DNA of 62,380 nt from Gloeomargarita lithophora Alchichica-D10 (GTDB taxonomy: Bacteria; Cyanobacteriota; Cyanobacteriia; Gloeomargaritales; Gloeomargaritaceae): assembly GCF_001870225.1 (NCBI RefSeq), contig NZ_CP017675.1:2628561-2690940 (forward strand), written 5' to 3'. The notes under the pieces are model-generated. The model had not been told where the DNA came from, did no database searches, and saw only the letters and a program-made list of their open reading frames with translations. The translations under genes were made by a program, and so were the position numbers. Of the stretch, positions 29,934 through 37,998 are shown piece after piece (the first letter of the stretch is position 1; every line of letters starts with the position of its first letter).

Positions 29934-31394
29934 ATGATTTCACTGCCATGGCGTCAAGGATCACCGTTGATTTTGGTTGTGGATGATGAACGTACCATCC
30001 GCGAAATGCTTCAGTACGAAATGGAGCAGGAGGGGTATCGCACGCTGACGGCGGTTAATGGGGCAGAAGCGGTGGAACTCTGTCAGAAACATTTGCCGGA
30101 TATGGTGTTGTTGGATGCGGTGATGCCCACTTTGGATGGGTTTCGGTGCTGTGCGGAAATTCGCCGCTGGCCGCAGTGTGAAGATTTGCCGGTGCTGATG
30201 ATCACCAGTTTGGATGATGAGGAGTCGGTGGCAGAAGCCTTTGCGGTGGGGGCAACGGATTATATTATCAAGCCCTCGAAGCAGATTCACTGGGGGGTAC
30301 TGCGGCAACGGGTGCGCCGTCTGCTCCAGGCTCATGCGGCGATGCGGGAATTGCACCAGCGCAGTGCCCAGGAACGGAAATTAACCCAGATTACGGCGCA
30401 GGTGCGACGGTCGTTAGACCTGGCTACGATTTTGCGGACGACGGTGGGGGAGGTGCAGGAACTTCTGCAGGTGGAGCAGGTGGCGATTTGTGAATTTCCT
30501 ACCCTGGGGGAGCCTCGCTTTACCGTGGAGGCCGGGAGTGGGGGGTGTCCCTCGGTACTGCATACGCCGGTGCGGGTGCCCCATGCTCGCCCAGCGGATC
30601 GTTACACGCCGGACTGGTTGGTGCAGGTGACGGATGGGTTTGAGGTGAGCGGGGATTCCTGGTATGGGGAGTTGGTGCAGCGGGTGGGGATGCAGGCGTT
30701 TTTGGCGGTGCCGGTGGTGTTGGGGGAGCGGTTGTGGGGTCTGCTGACGGCGCACCACTATGCCACGCCCCGCGCCTGGACACCCCACGAGGTGAATATG
30801 TTGCAACAGTTGACGATGCAGTTGGCCAGTGCGATTCAACAGGCGCAGTTGTATCAACAATTGGAGGCGGCCAATGGGGAATTGCGTCGGTTGGCGGCCT
30901 TTGATGGGTTGACCCAGGTGCCCAATCGCCGCCGGTTTGATGAATATCTCACCCAGGAATGGCATCGTTTGGAGCGGGAAGAGTGCGCCCTATCTTTGAT
31001 TTTGGCGGATATTGATTTTTTCAAAAGCTACAATGATACCTACGGCCATGTGGCGGGGGATGAATGTCTGCGGCGGGTCGCCCAAGCCATTAGCCAAGTC
31101 GCCAACCGCTCTACGGATTTGGTGGCGCGCTATGGGGGGGAAGAATTTGCGGTAATTTTACCCAATACCCTGCTGGCGGGGGCGATGACGGTGGCGGAAC
31201 GGGTGCGAATGGGGGTGGAACAACTGCGGATTCCCCACCAAAATTCCCTGGTGCATGGGCAGGTGACCCTGAGTTTGGGGGTGACGAGTATCTTGCCCAC
31301 CCCGGTGCTCAATCCGGCGCAATTGGTGGCGGCGGCGGATCAGGCGCTGTACCAGGCCAAGCAACAGGGGCGTAATTGCGTGGTTCCCTATTGA
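29934..31394 (+). CDS. Response regulator with GAF and GGDEF (diguanylate cyclase) domains
   Basis: The 486-residue product has a receiver domain at residues 12-130 ('VVDDERTIREML', phospho-acceptor D61 in 'VLLDAVMP', 'IIKPSK'). A GAF domain spans about 150-310 and a GGDEF domain 320-486. The active site is intact as 'GGEEF' at about residue 401, with an RxxD I-site ('RSTD') five residues upstream, so c-di-GMP synthesis with product inhibition is expected. The GAF may bind a bilin or other ligand, but no obvious chromophore Cys motif stands out. The kinase partner is not in the window. Confidence 0.92.
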   Translation: MISLPWRQGSPLILVVDDERTIREMLQYEMEQEGYRTLTAVNGAEAVELCQKHLPDMVLLDAVMPTLDGFRCCAEIRRWPQCEDLPVLMITSLDDEESVAEAFAVGATDYIIKPSKQIHWGVLRQRVRRLLQAHAAMRELHQRSAQERKLTQITAQVRRSLDLATILRTTVGEVQELLQVEQVAICEFPTLGEPRFTVEAGSGGCPSVLHTPVRVPHARPADRYTPDWLVQVTDGFEVSGDSWYGELVQRVGMQAFLAVPVVLGERLWGLLTAHHYATPRAWTPHEVNMLQQLTMQLASAIQQAQLYQQLEAANGELRRLAAFDGLTQVPNRRRFDEYLTQEWHRLEREECALSLILADIDFFKSYNDTYGHVAGDECLRRVAQAISQVANRSTDLVARYGGEEFAVILPNTLLAGAMTVAERVRMGVEQLRIPHQNSLVHGQVTLSLGVTSILPTPVLNPAQLVAAADQALYQAKQQGRNCVVPY

Positions 31395-31421
31395 AGTTAA
31401 TTCCTACTGAGGCATAAACGA

Positions 31422-32198
31422 ATGAATTGGCGGTTTTGGGGGCGACCCCGGTGCATTGCCCGCATTGAAATCAACGGCATTATCAATGGGGCGACCCGCA
31501 AACGGGTGTTGAGCGCCCTAAAGATGGTGAAAACCAGGAAATTTCCCGCCCTTTTGTTGCGGATTGATAGCCCCGGCGGCACGGTGGGGGACTCCCAGGA
31601 AATCTATAGTGCCCTGTGCGCCCTGCAATCCCAGACCCGGATTGTCGCCAGTTTTGGCAATATTTCCGCTTCGGGGGGGGTGTATATCGGCATGGGCGCG
31701 CCCCACATCATGGCTAATCCCGGCACGGTGACCGGCAGTATTGGGGTGATCCTGCGGGGAAATAACCTGGAGGAGTTGCTGAAAAAAATTGGGGTTTCTT
31801 TTAAGGTGGTCAAATCCGGGCCTTACAAAGATATTCTTGCCTTTGACCGGGAATTAAGCCCCGAAGAACAGGGGATTTTACAGCAGTTGATTGATGTCAG
31901 CTATCAGCAATTTGTCAGTACAGTTGCCACCGCCCGCCATTTGACGGTAGAGCAGGTGCGGGAATTTGCCGATGGCCGCATTTTCACCGGGGAACAGGCG
32001 CAGGCGTTGGGGGTAGTGGATCGCCTGGGAACGGAAGAGGATGCCCGGCGCTGGGCGGCGGAACTGGCGGGACTCGACCCGGAACAGGCTCCGGTGCGGA
32101 CGCTGAGCGGTAAACCCCGTTCCCCCTTAGCGCGCTTGAGTGGCAACAGCCTGCCCTGGGAGTATGCGGGGATACCCCTCTGGCTCTACAGCCCCTAG
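31422..32198 (+). CDS. sppA: Signal peptide peptidase SppA (S49 family)
   Basis: Short-form serine/lysine protease that degrades cleaved signal peptides; the 258 residues match single-domain SppA. The nucleophile is S84 in 'NISASGGVYIGMG' and the general base is K136 in 'SGPYKDI'. 'RIDSPGGTVGDSQEIY' is the family's N-terminal signature. No strong transmembrane helix is present at the N-terminus, as in other cyanobacterial short forms. It follows the response regulator by 27 bases and may be co-transcribed. Confidence 0.92.
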   Translation: MNWRFWGRPRCIARIEINGIINGATRKRVLSALKMVKTRKFPALLLRIDSPGGTVGDSQEIYSALCALQSQTRIVASFGNISASGGVYIGMGAPHIMANPGTVTGSIGVILRGNNLEELLKKIGVSFKVVKSGPYKDILAFDRELSPEEQGILQQLIDVSYQQFVSTVATARHLTVEQVREFADGRIFTGEQAQALGVVDRLGTEEDARRWAAELAGLDPEQAPVRTLSGKPRSPLARLSGNSLPWEYAGIPLWLYSP

Positions 32199-32423
32199 CT
32201 GGGCGGCTTAGTCTTTCAGTGGTGGCGGTACACTCAATTTTTTTTTGTGTCAAAGCCAACGCAATTTTAGAAATGTCCCAAGGGAGCGCCTAAAAAGTGT
32301 CTCGTTTCTATCTGAAATGACTATAAAACTACAGGTCTGCCATCATACAGTCATAGAAATCTCACCTGATAGCTTGCGTGGCGCAGCCATTTTGTGAATA
32401 GAAATTTTATACTTAGAGAGTTA

Positions 32424-32495
32424 GGGGTCGCAGGGCGCAGCCCCGCATTGGTTCCCCAGAATCTTGAGGCGACAATCTTATCCTACTTAGCTATA
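32424..32495 (+). repeat. Dispersed palindromic repeat, copy 2
   Basis: Reads GGGGTCGCAGGGCGCAGCC, then CCGCATTGGTTCCCCAGAAT and an AT-rich tail with CTACTTAGCTATA. The same series of blocks, tail included, reappears at 32541-32612, forming a direct repeat with a 116-base period. Confidence 0.7.
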
Positions 32496-32508
32496 GTAAT
32501 AGGACTAT

Positions 32509-32530
32509 AGCTAAACACGTAAAGGTTGAC
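32509..32530 (+). repeat. Putative IS-end sequence shared with 3931-3952
   Basis: ATAGCTAAACACGTAAAGGT followed by TGAC matches, with about two mismatches, the sequence beside the decayed transposase at 3931-3952. A shared terminal repeat of a lost IS would explain both. Two short copies alone are weak evidence. Confidence 0.4.
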
Positions 32531-32540
32531 ATAATAACAT

Positions 32541-32612
32541 GGGTCGCAGGGCACCGCCCCGCATTGGTTTCCCAGAATCTTGAGACGACAACCTTACTCT
32601 ACTTAGCTATAT
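32541..32612 (+). repeat. Dispersed palindromic repeat, copy 3
   Basis: Second copy of the 72-base unit at 32424-32495, with scattered substitutions and an ACCGCC variant of the core. Its tail ends about 50 bases upstream of the antitoxin ATG, so it may carry or disturb that promoter. Confidence 0.7.
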
Positions 32613-32665
32613 ATGAAATAAGAGAGCATAGAGGACGGTTTATAAAATCTGTATTGAGGCAATTT

Positions 32666-32902
32666 ATGGTGAATGTCACTGTTGATGAAATACAACGCAA
32701 TCCTCTAAAGTATCTTCGTCAGGTGGAGGCAGGCGAAACACTTGTTATTGTTCGATCTGACCAGCCGATTGCTGAACTTAGACCTATTGCCAGTAGTAAG
32801 CAGTTGCGACCATTTGGTTTATGTGCAGGCGAGTTTATCGTTCCAGATGATTTTGACGCTCCTTTGCCAGAAGATGTCCTCAATACATTCGAGGGCAAAT
32901 GA
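32666..32902 (+). CDS. Type II toxin-antitoxin system antitoxin, Phd/YefM-like
   Basis: A 78-residue protein starting at ATG 32666 ('MVNVTVDEIQRNP'). The N-terminal half has the Phd/YefM pattern 'YLRQVEAGETLVIVRSDQPIAEL', normally a DNA-binding dimer. The C-terminal tail ('LCAGEFIVPDDFDAPLPEDV') resembles tails that wrap around VapC/PIN toxins. The frame continues upstream to 32564 across repeat sequence and is not real coding there. The stop overlaps the toxin ATG by four bases. Confidence 0.85.
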   Translation: MVNVTVDEIQRNPLKYLRQVEAGETLVIVRSDQPIAELRPIASSKQLRPFGLCAGEFIVPDDFDAPLPEDVLNTFEGK

Positions 32903-33282
32903 GGATTTTGCTAGATACGCATATTTTTTTATGGTTCATCAGTGGTCACACCCAGTTGTCAACGGACGCTCGGGATGCGATTCGTGACCCAGACAACGAA
33001 GTTTATCTGAGTTCAGTTTCAATTTGGGAAGCAATTGTTAAGTACCATCTAGGTAAGCTACCTCTGCCGGAGCCTCCCGAAACATATTTACCTAAACAAC
33101 GTAACCTTCATCAAATTGCCAGCCTTGGTCTTGATGAAAGCAGTGTAATTCAACTGGTTAAACTACCACCATTACATCGTGATCCGTTTGACAGAATGCT
33201 CATTTGTCAAGCATTATAAAACGGTTTGACCATTGCGACAGTGGATACAGCAGTTCGTGCCTACTCAGTTAGCGTCTTGTAG
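32899..33282 (+). pseudogene. PIN-domain (VapC-like) toxin, C-terminus cut by an in-frame stop
   Basis: PIN toxins are Mg-dependent RNases. The frame opens with 'MRILLDTHIFLWFISG' (first Asp, D6) and has E44 in 'VSIWEAIVKY' and the third acid in 'DPFDRMLI'. It meets a TAA at 33217-33219 after 106 residues. The same frame goes on with 'NGLTIATVDTAVRAYSVSVL' to a TAG at 33280-33282, the expected C-terminus holding the fourth acidic residue. So one nonsense change removed the last 20 residues. The toxin is probably inactive or weakened unless the stop is read through. Confidence 0.8.
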
Positions 33283-33310
33283 TAGCGTAGCCCAACTTTA
33301 CCGGTCACGG

Positions 33311-33336
33311 AAAAAAAACCAGCCCGAAAGGGCTGG
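33311..33336 (-). terminator. Rho-independent terminator, minus strand
   Basis: On the minus strand, CCAGCCC-TTTC-GGGCTGG forms a perfect 7-bp stem with a four-base loop followed by eight T. It ends transcripts about 110 bases after the serine hydrolase stop at 33443. On the plus strand there is no T run after the stem. Confidence 0.9.
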
Positions 33337-33396
33337 CTCTGACTGCTGTGTTGAGAGGAGAAAAGATCAAGAACCCCTGACCTTAGCTCTGTAAAT
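33311..33396 (-). ncRNA. Candidate small RNA ending in the terminator at 33311
   Basis: Reading the minus strand, AAGGTCA-(8 nt)-TGATCTT forms a small hairpin. About 25 unpaired bases rich in CU and CA (with CTCCTCTCAACAC) follow, then the strong terminator. That hairpin / single-strand / terminator plan recalls the cyanobacterial Yfr1 RNA, but the core differs from the Yfr1 motif as I remember it. It could equally be the 3' UTR of the serine hydrolase transcript. Confidence 0.25.
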
Positions 33397-33442
33397 AAAT
33401 GTAAAGGTCTGGGGACACAAATGCAAGTCCTAGGGATTGGTG

Positions 33443-34573
33443 CTAAGGGTACAAGCGGTTCATGGCCTGCCAACTCAACCGGCTCAATTCCGGCAGGAAC
33501 TGGTCATCGGCACTGTAGGCGGGGTCGTCGCCAAACACCACCAGGATATAGGCCAGTCGTCCATCGGTGCGGCTGATGATCACCCCATCGTGGCGGGAGG
33601 TGCTGGTTTGGCCTTCCTTGCCCATGACGTTGGCGGACTCAGGCAGTTCTGCCCCCAAAAAACCCGCTAAATTTTGCGCCCGCTGGGTGGGGGGCCGCTC
33701 CATCAGGGTCTGCATTTTTTGGCTGGCCGCCGGAGAAACCGCTTGCAGGGTATGGATTTCGGAGAGCAAACGGGCGGTCTGCCAGGTGGTCAGCCGGTTG
33801 CGGCTGGGTTGCTCCATGCCGCCCCGCAGTTGCAATTCCCGCCCCTGGGGTTCCTCTTGCCCCAGACTGTAGATGGGGAAATTTTTGTGTTTGAGATTCA
33901 AATAACCGTAGCCCGCCCCCCGAAAAAAGTGGTTGAGTCGCTCCCGTTGTTGTTTCCAGGGAGCCAATAGCCCTGGGGTTAAATCCGCCCCGGATGCCGT
34001 GCCGGTAATCGCATCCACCACCACACTGGCCGCATCGTTGCTGGAGTGCTGCATCATGGCATTGAGGTCAATCGGCTCCGCTGGACTGGGGGACAGCAAC
34101 CCCGCCTGTTGATAGGCCAAAAATGTCACCAACCAAAACAATTTCACCACGCTGGCCGGGTAGCGCCATTCCTGTTGCTGATAGCCAGCGATCTGGGGGC
34201 TGTCCGGGCGGGTGACATCCATGAGGGTGATGGACAAAGCCGGGAGGGGCAATCCCTGTTGTTGCACCCAGGCCACCATTTGATTCACGGTTTCCTGGAG
34301 TTGGGGATTGTAGTTGGTGGGGGGTGCGGTGCGGACATTGTAGATCGGTTGTCCTTCGGGAATGACGGTGCTGGGTTCCAAATTACTGCCCACAACGGGG
34401 GTAGATTCAGCCGGAATTAGCGTCGGTTGCCCCCAGCGCAGAGCCAGCCAGCCCCCGGCCAAGAAACCCGCACTTCCGGCACCCACAAATAAAAACAAAC
34501 CCAGCCACGGCCAGCCCCATTTCCACCCGTGATATTTGCGTCCGATCACATCCACCTCACCCCGGGTTCCCAT
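33443..34573 (-). CDS. Class A beta-lactamase-like serine hydrolase, membrane-anchored
   Basis: The 376-residue product has an N-terminal membrane anchor (residues 21-47) and a Pro/Thr-rich linker. The penicillin-recognising domain follows from about residue 90. S141 and K144 in 'YPASVVKLFW' form the SxxK motif, and S177-x-N179 the SxN motif. The third motif is 'GKEGQTST' in place of KTG. The lost lysine-threonine-glycine triad suggests a divergent esterase/peptidase rather than a true beta-lactamase. Its start lies only eight bases after a TATACT hexamer, so a leaderless transcript is possible. Confidence 0.82.
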   Translation of the reverse strand: MGTRGEVDVIGRKYHGWKWGWPWLGLFLFVGAGSAGFLAGGWLALRWGQPTLIPAESTPVVGSNLEPSTVIPEGQPIYNVRTAPPTNYNPQLQETVNQMVAWVQQQGLPLPALSITLMDVTRPDSPQIAGYQQQEWRYPASVVKLFWLVTFLAYQQAGLLSPSPAEPIDLNAMMQHSSNDAASVVVDAITGTASGADLTPGLLAPWKQQRERLNHFFRGAGYGYLNLKHKNFPIYSLGQEEPQGRELQLRGGMEQPSRNRLTTWQTARLLSEIHTLQAVSPAASQKMQTLMERPPTQRAQNLAGFLGAELPESANVMGKEGQTSTSRHDGVIISRTDGRLAYILVVFGDDPAYSADDQFLPELSRLSWQAMNRLYP

Positions 34574-34612
34574 GAGTACTTAGTATATCGGGGTTATCCC
34601 GCAACTGGCAGA

Positions 34613-34640
34613 CAAAAAAATACCCCACCAGCGGCAGGGT
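34613..34640 (-). terminator. Rho-independent terminator after cpcC
   Basis: On the minus strand ACCCTGCC-GCT-GGTGGGGT can pair as an 8-bp stem with two wobble pairs, followed by A and seven T. It lies about 55 bases after the cpcC stop at 34694 and would end the cpcBAC transcript. Confidence 0.75.
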
Positions 34641-34693
34641 TTCCAGGAAATGATTTTTTTGATGGCGTTGGCCGTCTAATTGCCAACTACCTC

Positions 34694-35545
34694 TTAGGCC
34701 GGGGTAATGCTGGCGATCCGCCCGCCCTGGCGTTGGATTTGTTGCATCCGCATGGAGAGTTGCTCGTAGGGCACCAACAGGGTTTGGGTACTGCGACGCA
34801 CCCGCGAGCCGGTCACCCCCGTAATTTCCACCCGATAGACCCGGCTACTTTCCCCCACGAGGGCACCTTGACGGGTGGGGCCGGTTTGATTGGGAGTGGC
34901 CCGAAATGCCCAGCCATCATTCACGCCGGAGGGAGCGATCACCGTATTCGCCGTATTGCGCGCCAAATCCCAGGTGAGGCGGGAGTTGCGTTGCTCCACC
35001 TGCGCCCGGTCACTGTTGGCATAGCCCCGGTACAACCGGAACATCCGGGGAAAGCCCACGGTTTTCTGCCCCCGTTGCGACCAAAAACCCCGGTAGTAGG
35101 GCACAATGTTTTCGCCAAAGTTATCCTGATACTCAGGACTATCCAGGTAGGAATCAATCTCCGCATCGTAGCCCTGATTGCTGTACAGGTCATTGTGCAG
35201 GCTGATTTCCATCTCATCGTAGGGTGCCCGTCCGAGGAGATGCTTGTAATTCAACTCGATAAAACGCACCTGGGGCAGCGGATAGAAAAACTTGTTTTTG
35301 TACAGTTCAGATTTGGCTAAAGCCCGCACAAATTCCCGCACGGTGATATTCCGATTGCGGAGTTGGGACTCGGCAAATTTCAACCGCTCCGCCCCCATGA
35401 TGTAATCGTTGCCAATCACCTGCCGGTAAGCCGCCCGGATCACCCGGTCGTAGTCTTGATCCGCAGCAAAACTACGCAGTTCAACCCGATTATTCCGCTC
35501 AAATTCACTAATGCCTAAATTTTGCGCCGAAGTAGATGTGGTCAT
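34694..35545 (-). CDS. cpcC: Phycocyanin-associated rod linker CpcC (about 32 kDa)
   Basis: Phycobilisome linker that joins phycocyanin hexamers in the rods. From the ATG at 35545 it has 283 residues. The linker domain covers about residues 15-160 ('[13 protein letters not shown]', '[17 protein letters not shown]', '[21 protein letters not shown]'). A C-terminal CpcD-like domain covers about 222-283 ('[10 protein letters not shown]', '[13 protein letters not shown]'). It is third in cpcB-cpcA-cpcC. No cpcD or lyase gene follows, since a terminator and a hydrolase gene come next. Confidence 0.93.
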   Translation of the reverse strand: MTTSTSAQNLGISEFERNNRVELRSFAADQDYDRVIRAAYRQVIGNDYIMGAERLKFAESQLRNRNITVREFVRALAKSELYKNKFFYPLPQVRFIELNYKHLLGRAPYDEMEISLHNDLYSNQGYDAEIDSYLDSPEYQDNFGENIVPYYRGFWSQRGQKTVGFPRMFRLYRGYANSDRAQVEQRNSRLTWDLARNTANTVIAPSGVNDGWAFRATPNQTGPTRQGALVGESSRVYRVEITGVTGSRVRRSTQTLLVPYEQLSMRMQQIQRQGGRIASITPA

Positions 35546-35586
35546 GGCCTGTTTTTCCCCCAAAGAATTAAAACTCTAACCAATAA

Positions 35587-35631
35587 CAAACCCGGCAAGA
35601 ATCAACCCAAAGGCCATTCCCACCGGGTTTG
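35587..35631 (-). promoter_or_regulatory. Intercistronic hairpin between cpcA and cpcC
   Basis: A perfect 9-bp inverted repeat (CAAACCCGG ... CCGGGTTTG) with a 27-base loop lies between the cpcA stop and the cpcC start. There is no T run after it. Hairpins in this position of cpc operons can protect the cpcBA message or reduce read-through into linker genes; here that is inference. Confidence 0.6.
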
Positions 35632-35647
35632 ACACGAGCGTAAAAAA

Positions 35648-36136
35648 CTAGCTCAGGGCGTTGATGGCATAGTCAATAAACCCGTTGGCCTGCACCGACG
35701 AGTCACCGCTCAACCCATGGTTGGCCTTGATGCTCTTCAGGGCTTCCACATACCAACTAGGGGACAAGTTGAAACTGCTGTTGATTTCATCCAAACCAGC
35801 AACCAGGTACTCATCCATCGGGCCGGTACCGCCGACGATCAAACAGTAGGTGACCATCCGCAGGTAGTAGCCGATGTCCCGGGCGCACTTGGCTTTGCCC
35901 CGCTCGTCAGAAGCGTACTCGTTGCCCTGCATTTGGGTGGTGTAGGGAAACTTGCTGTACACCGCTTGGGCGGCTTGGTTGATCAGTTGGTCGGATTTGG
36001 CAGTCAATTCTTTAGCGGCTTGCAGACCGGCTTGCGCCTTACCAAAGCGACCAAAGGCAGACTGTAATTCGTTGTTGCTCAGGAAACGGCCTTCGCTATC
36101 GGCGGAAGCAATGATCTCGGTCAAAGGGGTTTTCAT
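35648..36136 (-). CDS. cpcA: C-phycocyanin alpha subunit
   Basis: Light-harvesting subunit of the phycobilisome rod, 162 residues, the standard length. The single phycocyanobilin attachment site is C84 in '[12 protein letters not shown]'. '[19 protein letters not shown]' is the conserved start at ATG 36136; the frame runs further upstream without sense. It follows cpcB by 58 bases and precedes cpcC. Confidence 0.98.
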   Translation of the reverse strand: MKTPLTEIIASADSEGRFLSNNELQSAFGRFGKAQAGLQAAKELTAKSDQLINQAAQAVYSKFPYTTQMQGNEYASDERGKAKCARDIGYYLRMVTYCLIVGGTGPMDEYLVAGLDEINSSFNLSPSWYVEALKSIKANHGLSGDSSVQANGFIDYAINALS

Positions 36137-36194
36137 GATCGATACAACTCCAAAAAAGTAAAAGGTTTCAACACAGCAATCAGAGCCACAGAGC

Positions 36195-36713
36195 TTAGAC
36201 GACGGCCGCCGCTGCCCGGTCAAAGTAGCTGGCGATCTCGGACACGAGCTGGCTACAATCCCCTTTGGTAATCCCGGTGGGGTCATTGACGATGGAAACC
36301 GCCGCTTCCTTCATCTTTTGCACGCCCACGGCTACGGAAGCACCGGGCACGCCCAAGGCTTGGTAGGTTTCCCGCAGACCATTCAAACACCGGTCATCCA
36401 ACACGCTGGCATCCCCGGCCAACACGGCGTAGGTTACATAGCGCAGGATAATTTCCATATCCCGCAAACAGGCCGCCATCCGCCGGTTGGTGTAGGCATT
36501 CCCACCCGGCTGGATCAATTGGGGCTGTTCAGCAAACAGAGAGCGAGCCGCATTGGTGACAATGGCAGCGGCATTCGAGGTCAGACGGTTCACGGAATCC
36601 ATCCGCTTGTTGCTCTCTGCCACCATGGCAGACAGGGCATCAATCTGGGAAGTGCTGATGAATTCCCCCCGGGTGTCCGCTTGGGCAACAACTTTGGCAA
36701 ATGCGTCCAACAT
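36195..36713 (-). CDS. cpcB: C-phycocyanin beta subunit
   Basis: Partner of CpcA, 172 residues from ATG 36713. It has the two bilin cysteines C82 ('[10 protein letters not shown]') and C153 ('KGDCSQLV'), and N72 in 'GGNAYT', the asparagine that is N-methylated in this family. An AAGGAG site lies about 11 bases upstream; the TTG at 36722 is not a likely start. It is the first gene of cpcBAC, divergent from cpcG. The two attachment sites but no phycoerythrin-type third site fit phycocyanin. Confidence 0.98.
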   Translation of the reverse strand: MLDAFAKVVAQADTRGEFISTSQIDALSAMVAESNKRMDSVNRLTSNAAAIVTNAARSLFAEQPQLIQPGGNAYTNRRMAACLRDMEIILRYVTYAVLAGDASVLDDRCLNGLRETYQALGVPGASVAVGVQKMKEAAVSIVNDPTGITKGDCSQLVSEIASYFDRAAAAVV

Positions 36714-37248
36714 GGATGTCAATCTCCTTAAAACGGAATCTGCATTAAACTGCTTTCATGGCGGAAGTTGCATCGGCCACTACCCCCCCTCGAACCACCC
36801 TCAAAAACCCAAGGTTTCTCAGAATCGTCCCAAGGAATGTGGAACTAGGTTCCTGGCCTCAGCCGCATGTCCTCCAAGAACTTTTATAACTTAAGATTAG
36901 AACCAACTTTTTTAAGAATGATTGCGAGCTTCCTCAGATAGTGTACATGGACACAGACGGACTGTAACCCAACCGGAGTCGGTATTACCCGTGTTCCACC
37001 CCAAAGCTTTTGGAACCAAATTTCGGGAATCTCGCAATAAAAATTAACAATAGTTCATCAACTATGAGGATTTGACGGGATTGGAGGCGGAATGGGGCGT
37101 ATTTCTTTTGTATTTCTTAATAAATGCGCCAAAACCGCTTAACATTTTAAGGAATGGGGATTGTGGCTGTCATTCTTGAGTATTATCAAAAGGCAGAACG
37201 CAACCGAGCGTGTTACCCCAAGCATTATATTTTTTTGGAGAAATACCG
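36714..37248. promoter_or_regulatory. Divergent cpcB / cpcG regulatory region
   Basis: This 535-base gap has no open frame with support. It should hold the cpcBAC promoter and its 5' leader on the minus strand and the cpcG promoter on the plus strand. A minus-strand TATAAAA at 36882-36888 is a possible -10 element about 170 bases from the cpcB ATG, which would give a long leader. A TTTGGAG site precedes cpcG by about nine bases. No operator was recognised. Confidence 0.55.
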
Positions 37249-37998
37249 ATGGCGTTACCTTTGCTCAAGTACGGGCCGACCAGCCAAAATCAGCGGGTGG
37301 TGGGCTATGAGGTGGGGGGGGACGAGCAACCCCGGGTGTTTACCACGGAAAATTTGTTGTCTGCCAGCGCTATGGATGGGCTAATCTGGGCGGCCTACCG
37401 GCAGATTTTCAGCGAGCATCAATTGCTCAAGGCCAACCGGCAAAAAATTCTGGAATCCCAATTGCGCTACGGCCAGATTACGGTGCGGGATTTTATCCGG
37501 GGGTTGGTGGTTTCGGAAACCTTCCGCCGCTACAACTACGAGTTCAATAATAATTATCGGTTTGTGGAATTGGTTGTCCAGCGGGTGCTGGGGCGGGATG
37601 TGTATAGCGAGCAGGAAAAAATTGCCTGGTCAATCGTGTTGGGCACCAAGGGTTTGAAGGGCTTTGTGGATGCGCTGGTCAACAGTGCCGAGTACATCGA
37701 GAATTTTGGGGATAATACGGTGCCCTATCAACGGCGGCGTATCCTGCCCCAACGGGAACAGGGCGAAACCCCCTTCAACCTGAAAACCCCTCGCTACGGG
37801 GCGTACTACCGGCAAAAACTCGGTTTCCCCCAGTTGGGGGCGGGTTTGCCCATCAAACGGATTCCCGACCGGGGGCGCAATGGCGGCGATCCGGCGGATT
37901 ATCGGGATTTGGCACGCTTGGTCATCTACTCGGTCAAAATGCCCCCCGCTTCCGTCACCATCCCCGACGACTTCCTGGCTGCTGTGCCCCGCCGTTAG
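37249..37998 (+). CDS. cpcG: Phycobilisome rod-core linker CpcG
   Basis: Attaches phycocyanin rods to the allophycocyanin core. The 249-residue product starts '[17 protein letters not shown]', the usual CpcG N-terminus. The linker domain covers residues 10-180 ('[13 protein letters not shown]', '[15 protein letters not shown]', '[19 protein letters not shown]'). The C-terminal tail is basic and polar without a membrane helix, so it is the CpcG1-like soluble type, not the membrane CpcL type. It overlaps the convergent nadE stop by four bases. Confidence 0.94.
   Translation: MALPLLKYGPTSQNQRVVGYEVGGDEQPRVFTTENLLSASAMDGLIWAAYRQIFSEHQLLKANRQKILESQLRYGQITVRDFIRGLVVSETFRRYNYEFNNNYRFVELVVQRVLGRDVYSEQEKIAWSIVLGTKGLKGFVDALVNSAEYIENFGDNTVPYQRRRILPQREQGETPFNLKTPRYGAYYRQKLGFPQLGAGLPIKRIPDRGRNGGDPADYRDLARLVIYSVKMPPASVTIPDDFLAAVPRR

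Larger units (their letters stand above)
32199..32665. other. Repeat-rich intergenic region upstream of the toxin-antitoxin pair
   Basis: This 467-base gap has no intact gene. Two diverged copies of a dispersed repeat lie 116 bases apart. Between them is an AT-rich piece with the putative IS-end sequence at 32509-32530. A short frame at 32249-32290 ('VKANAILEMSQGSA') could be a scrap of a transposase helix-turn-helix, but this is weak. The base composition is more AT-rich than the flanks. Confidence 0.5.

Noticed and set aside
32564-32665. N-terminal extension of the antitoxin frame
   Set aside because: The upstream part is dispersed repeat sequence; the family N-terminus begins at ATG 32666.
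34529-35320. 263-codon plus-strand frame
   Set aside because: Antisense to cpcC, which is certain; His/Pro/Gly-rich translation with no motif.
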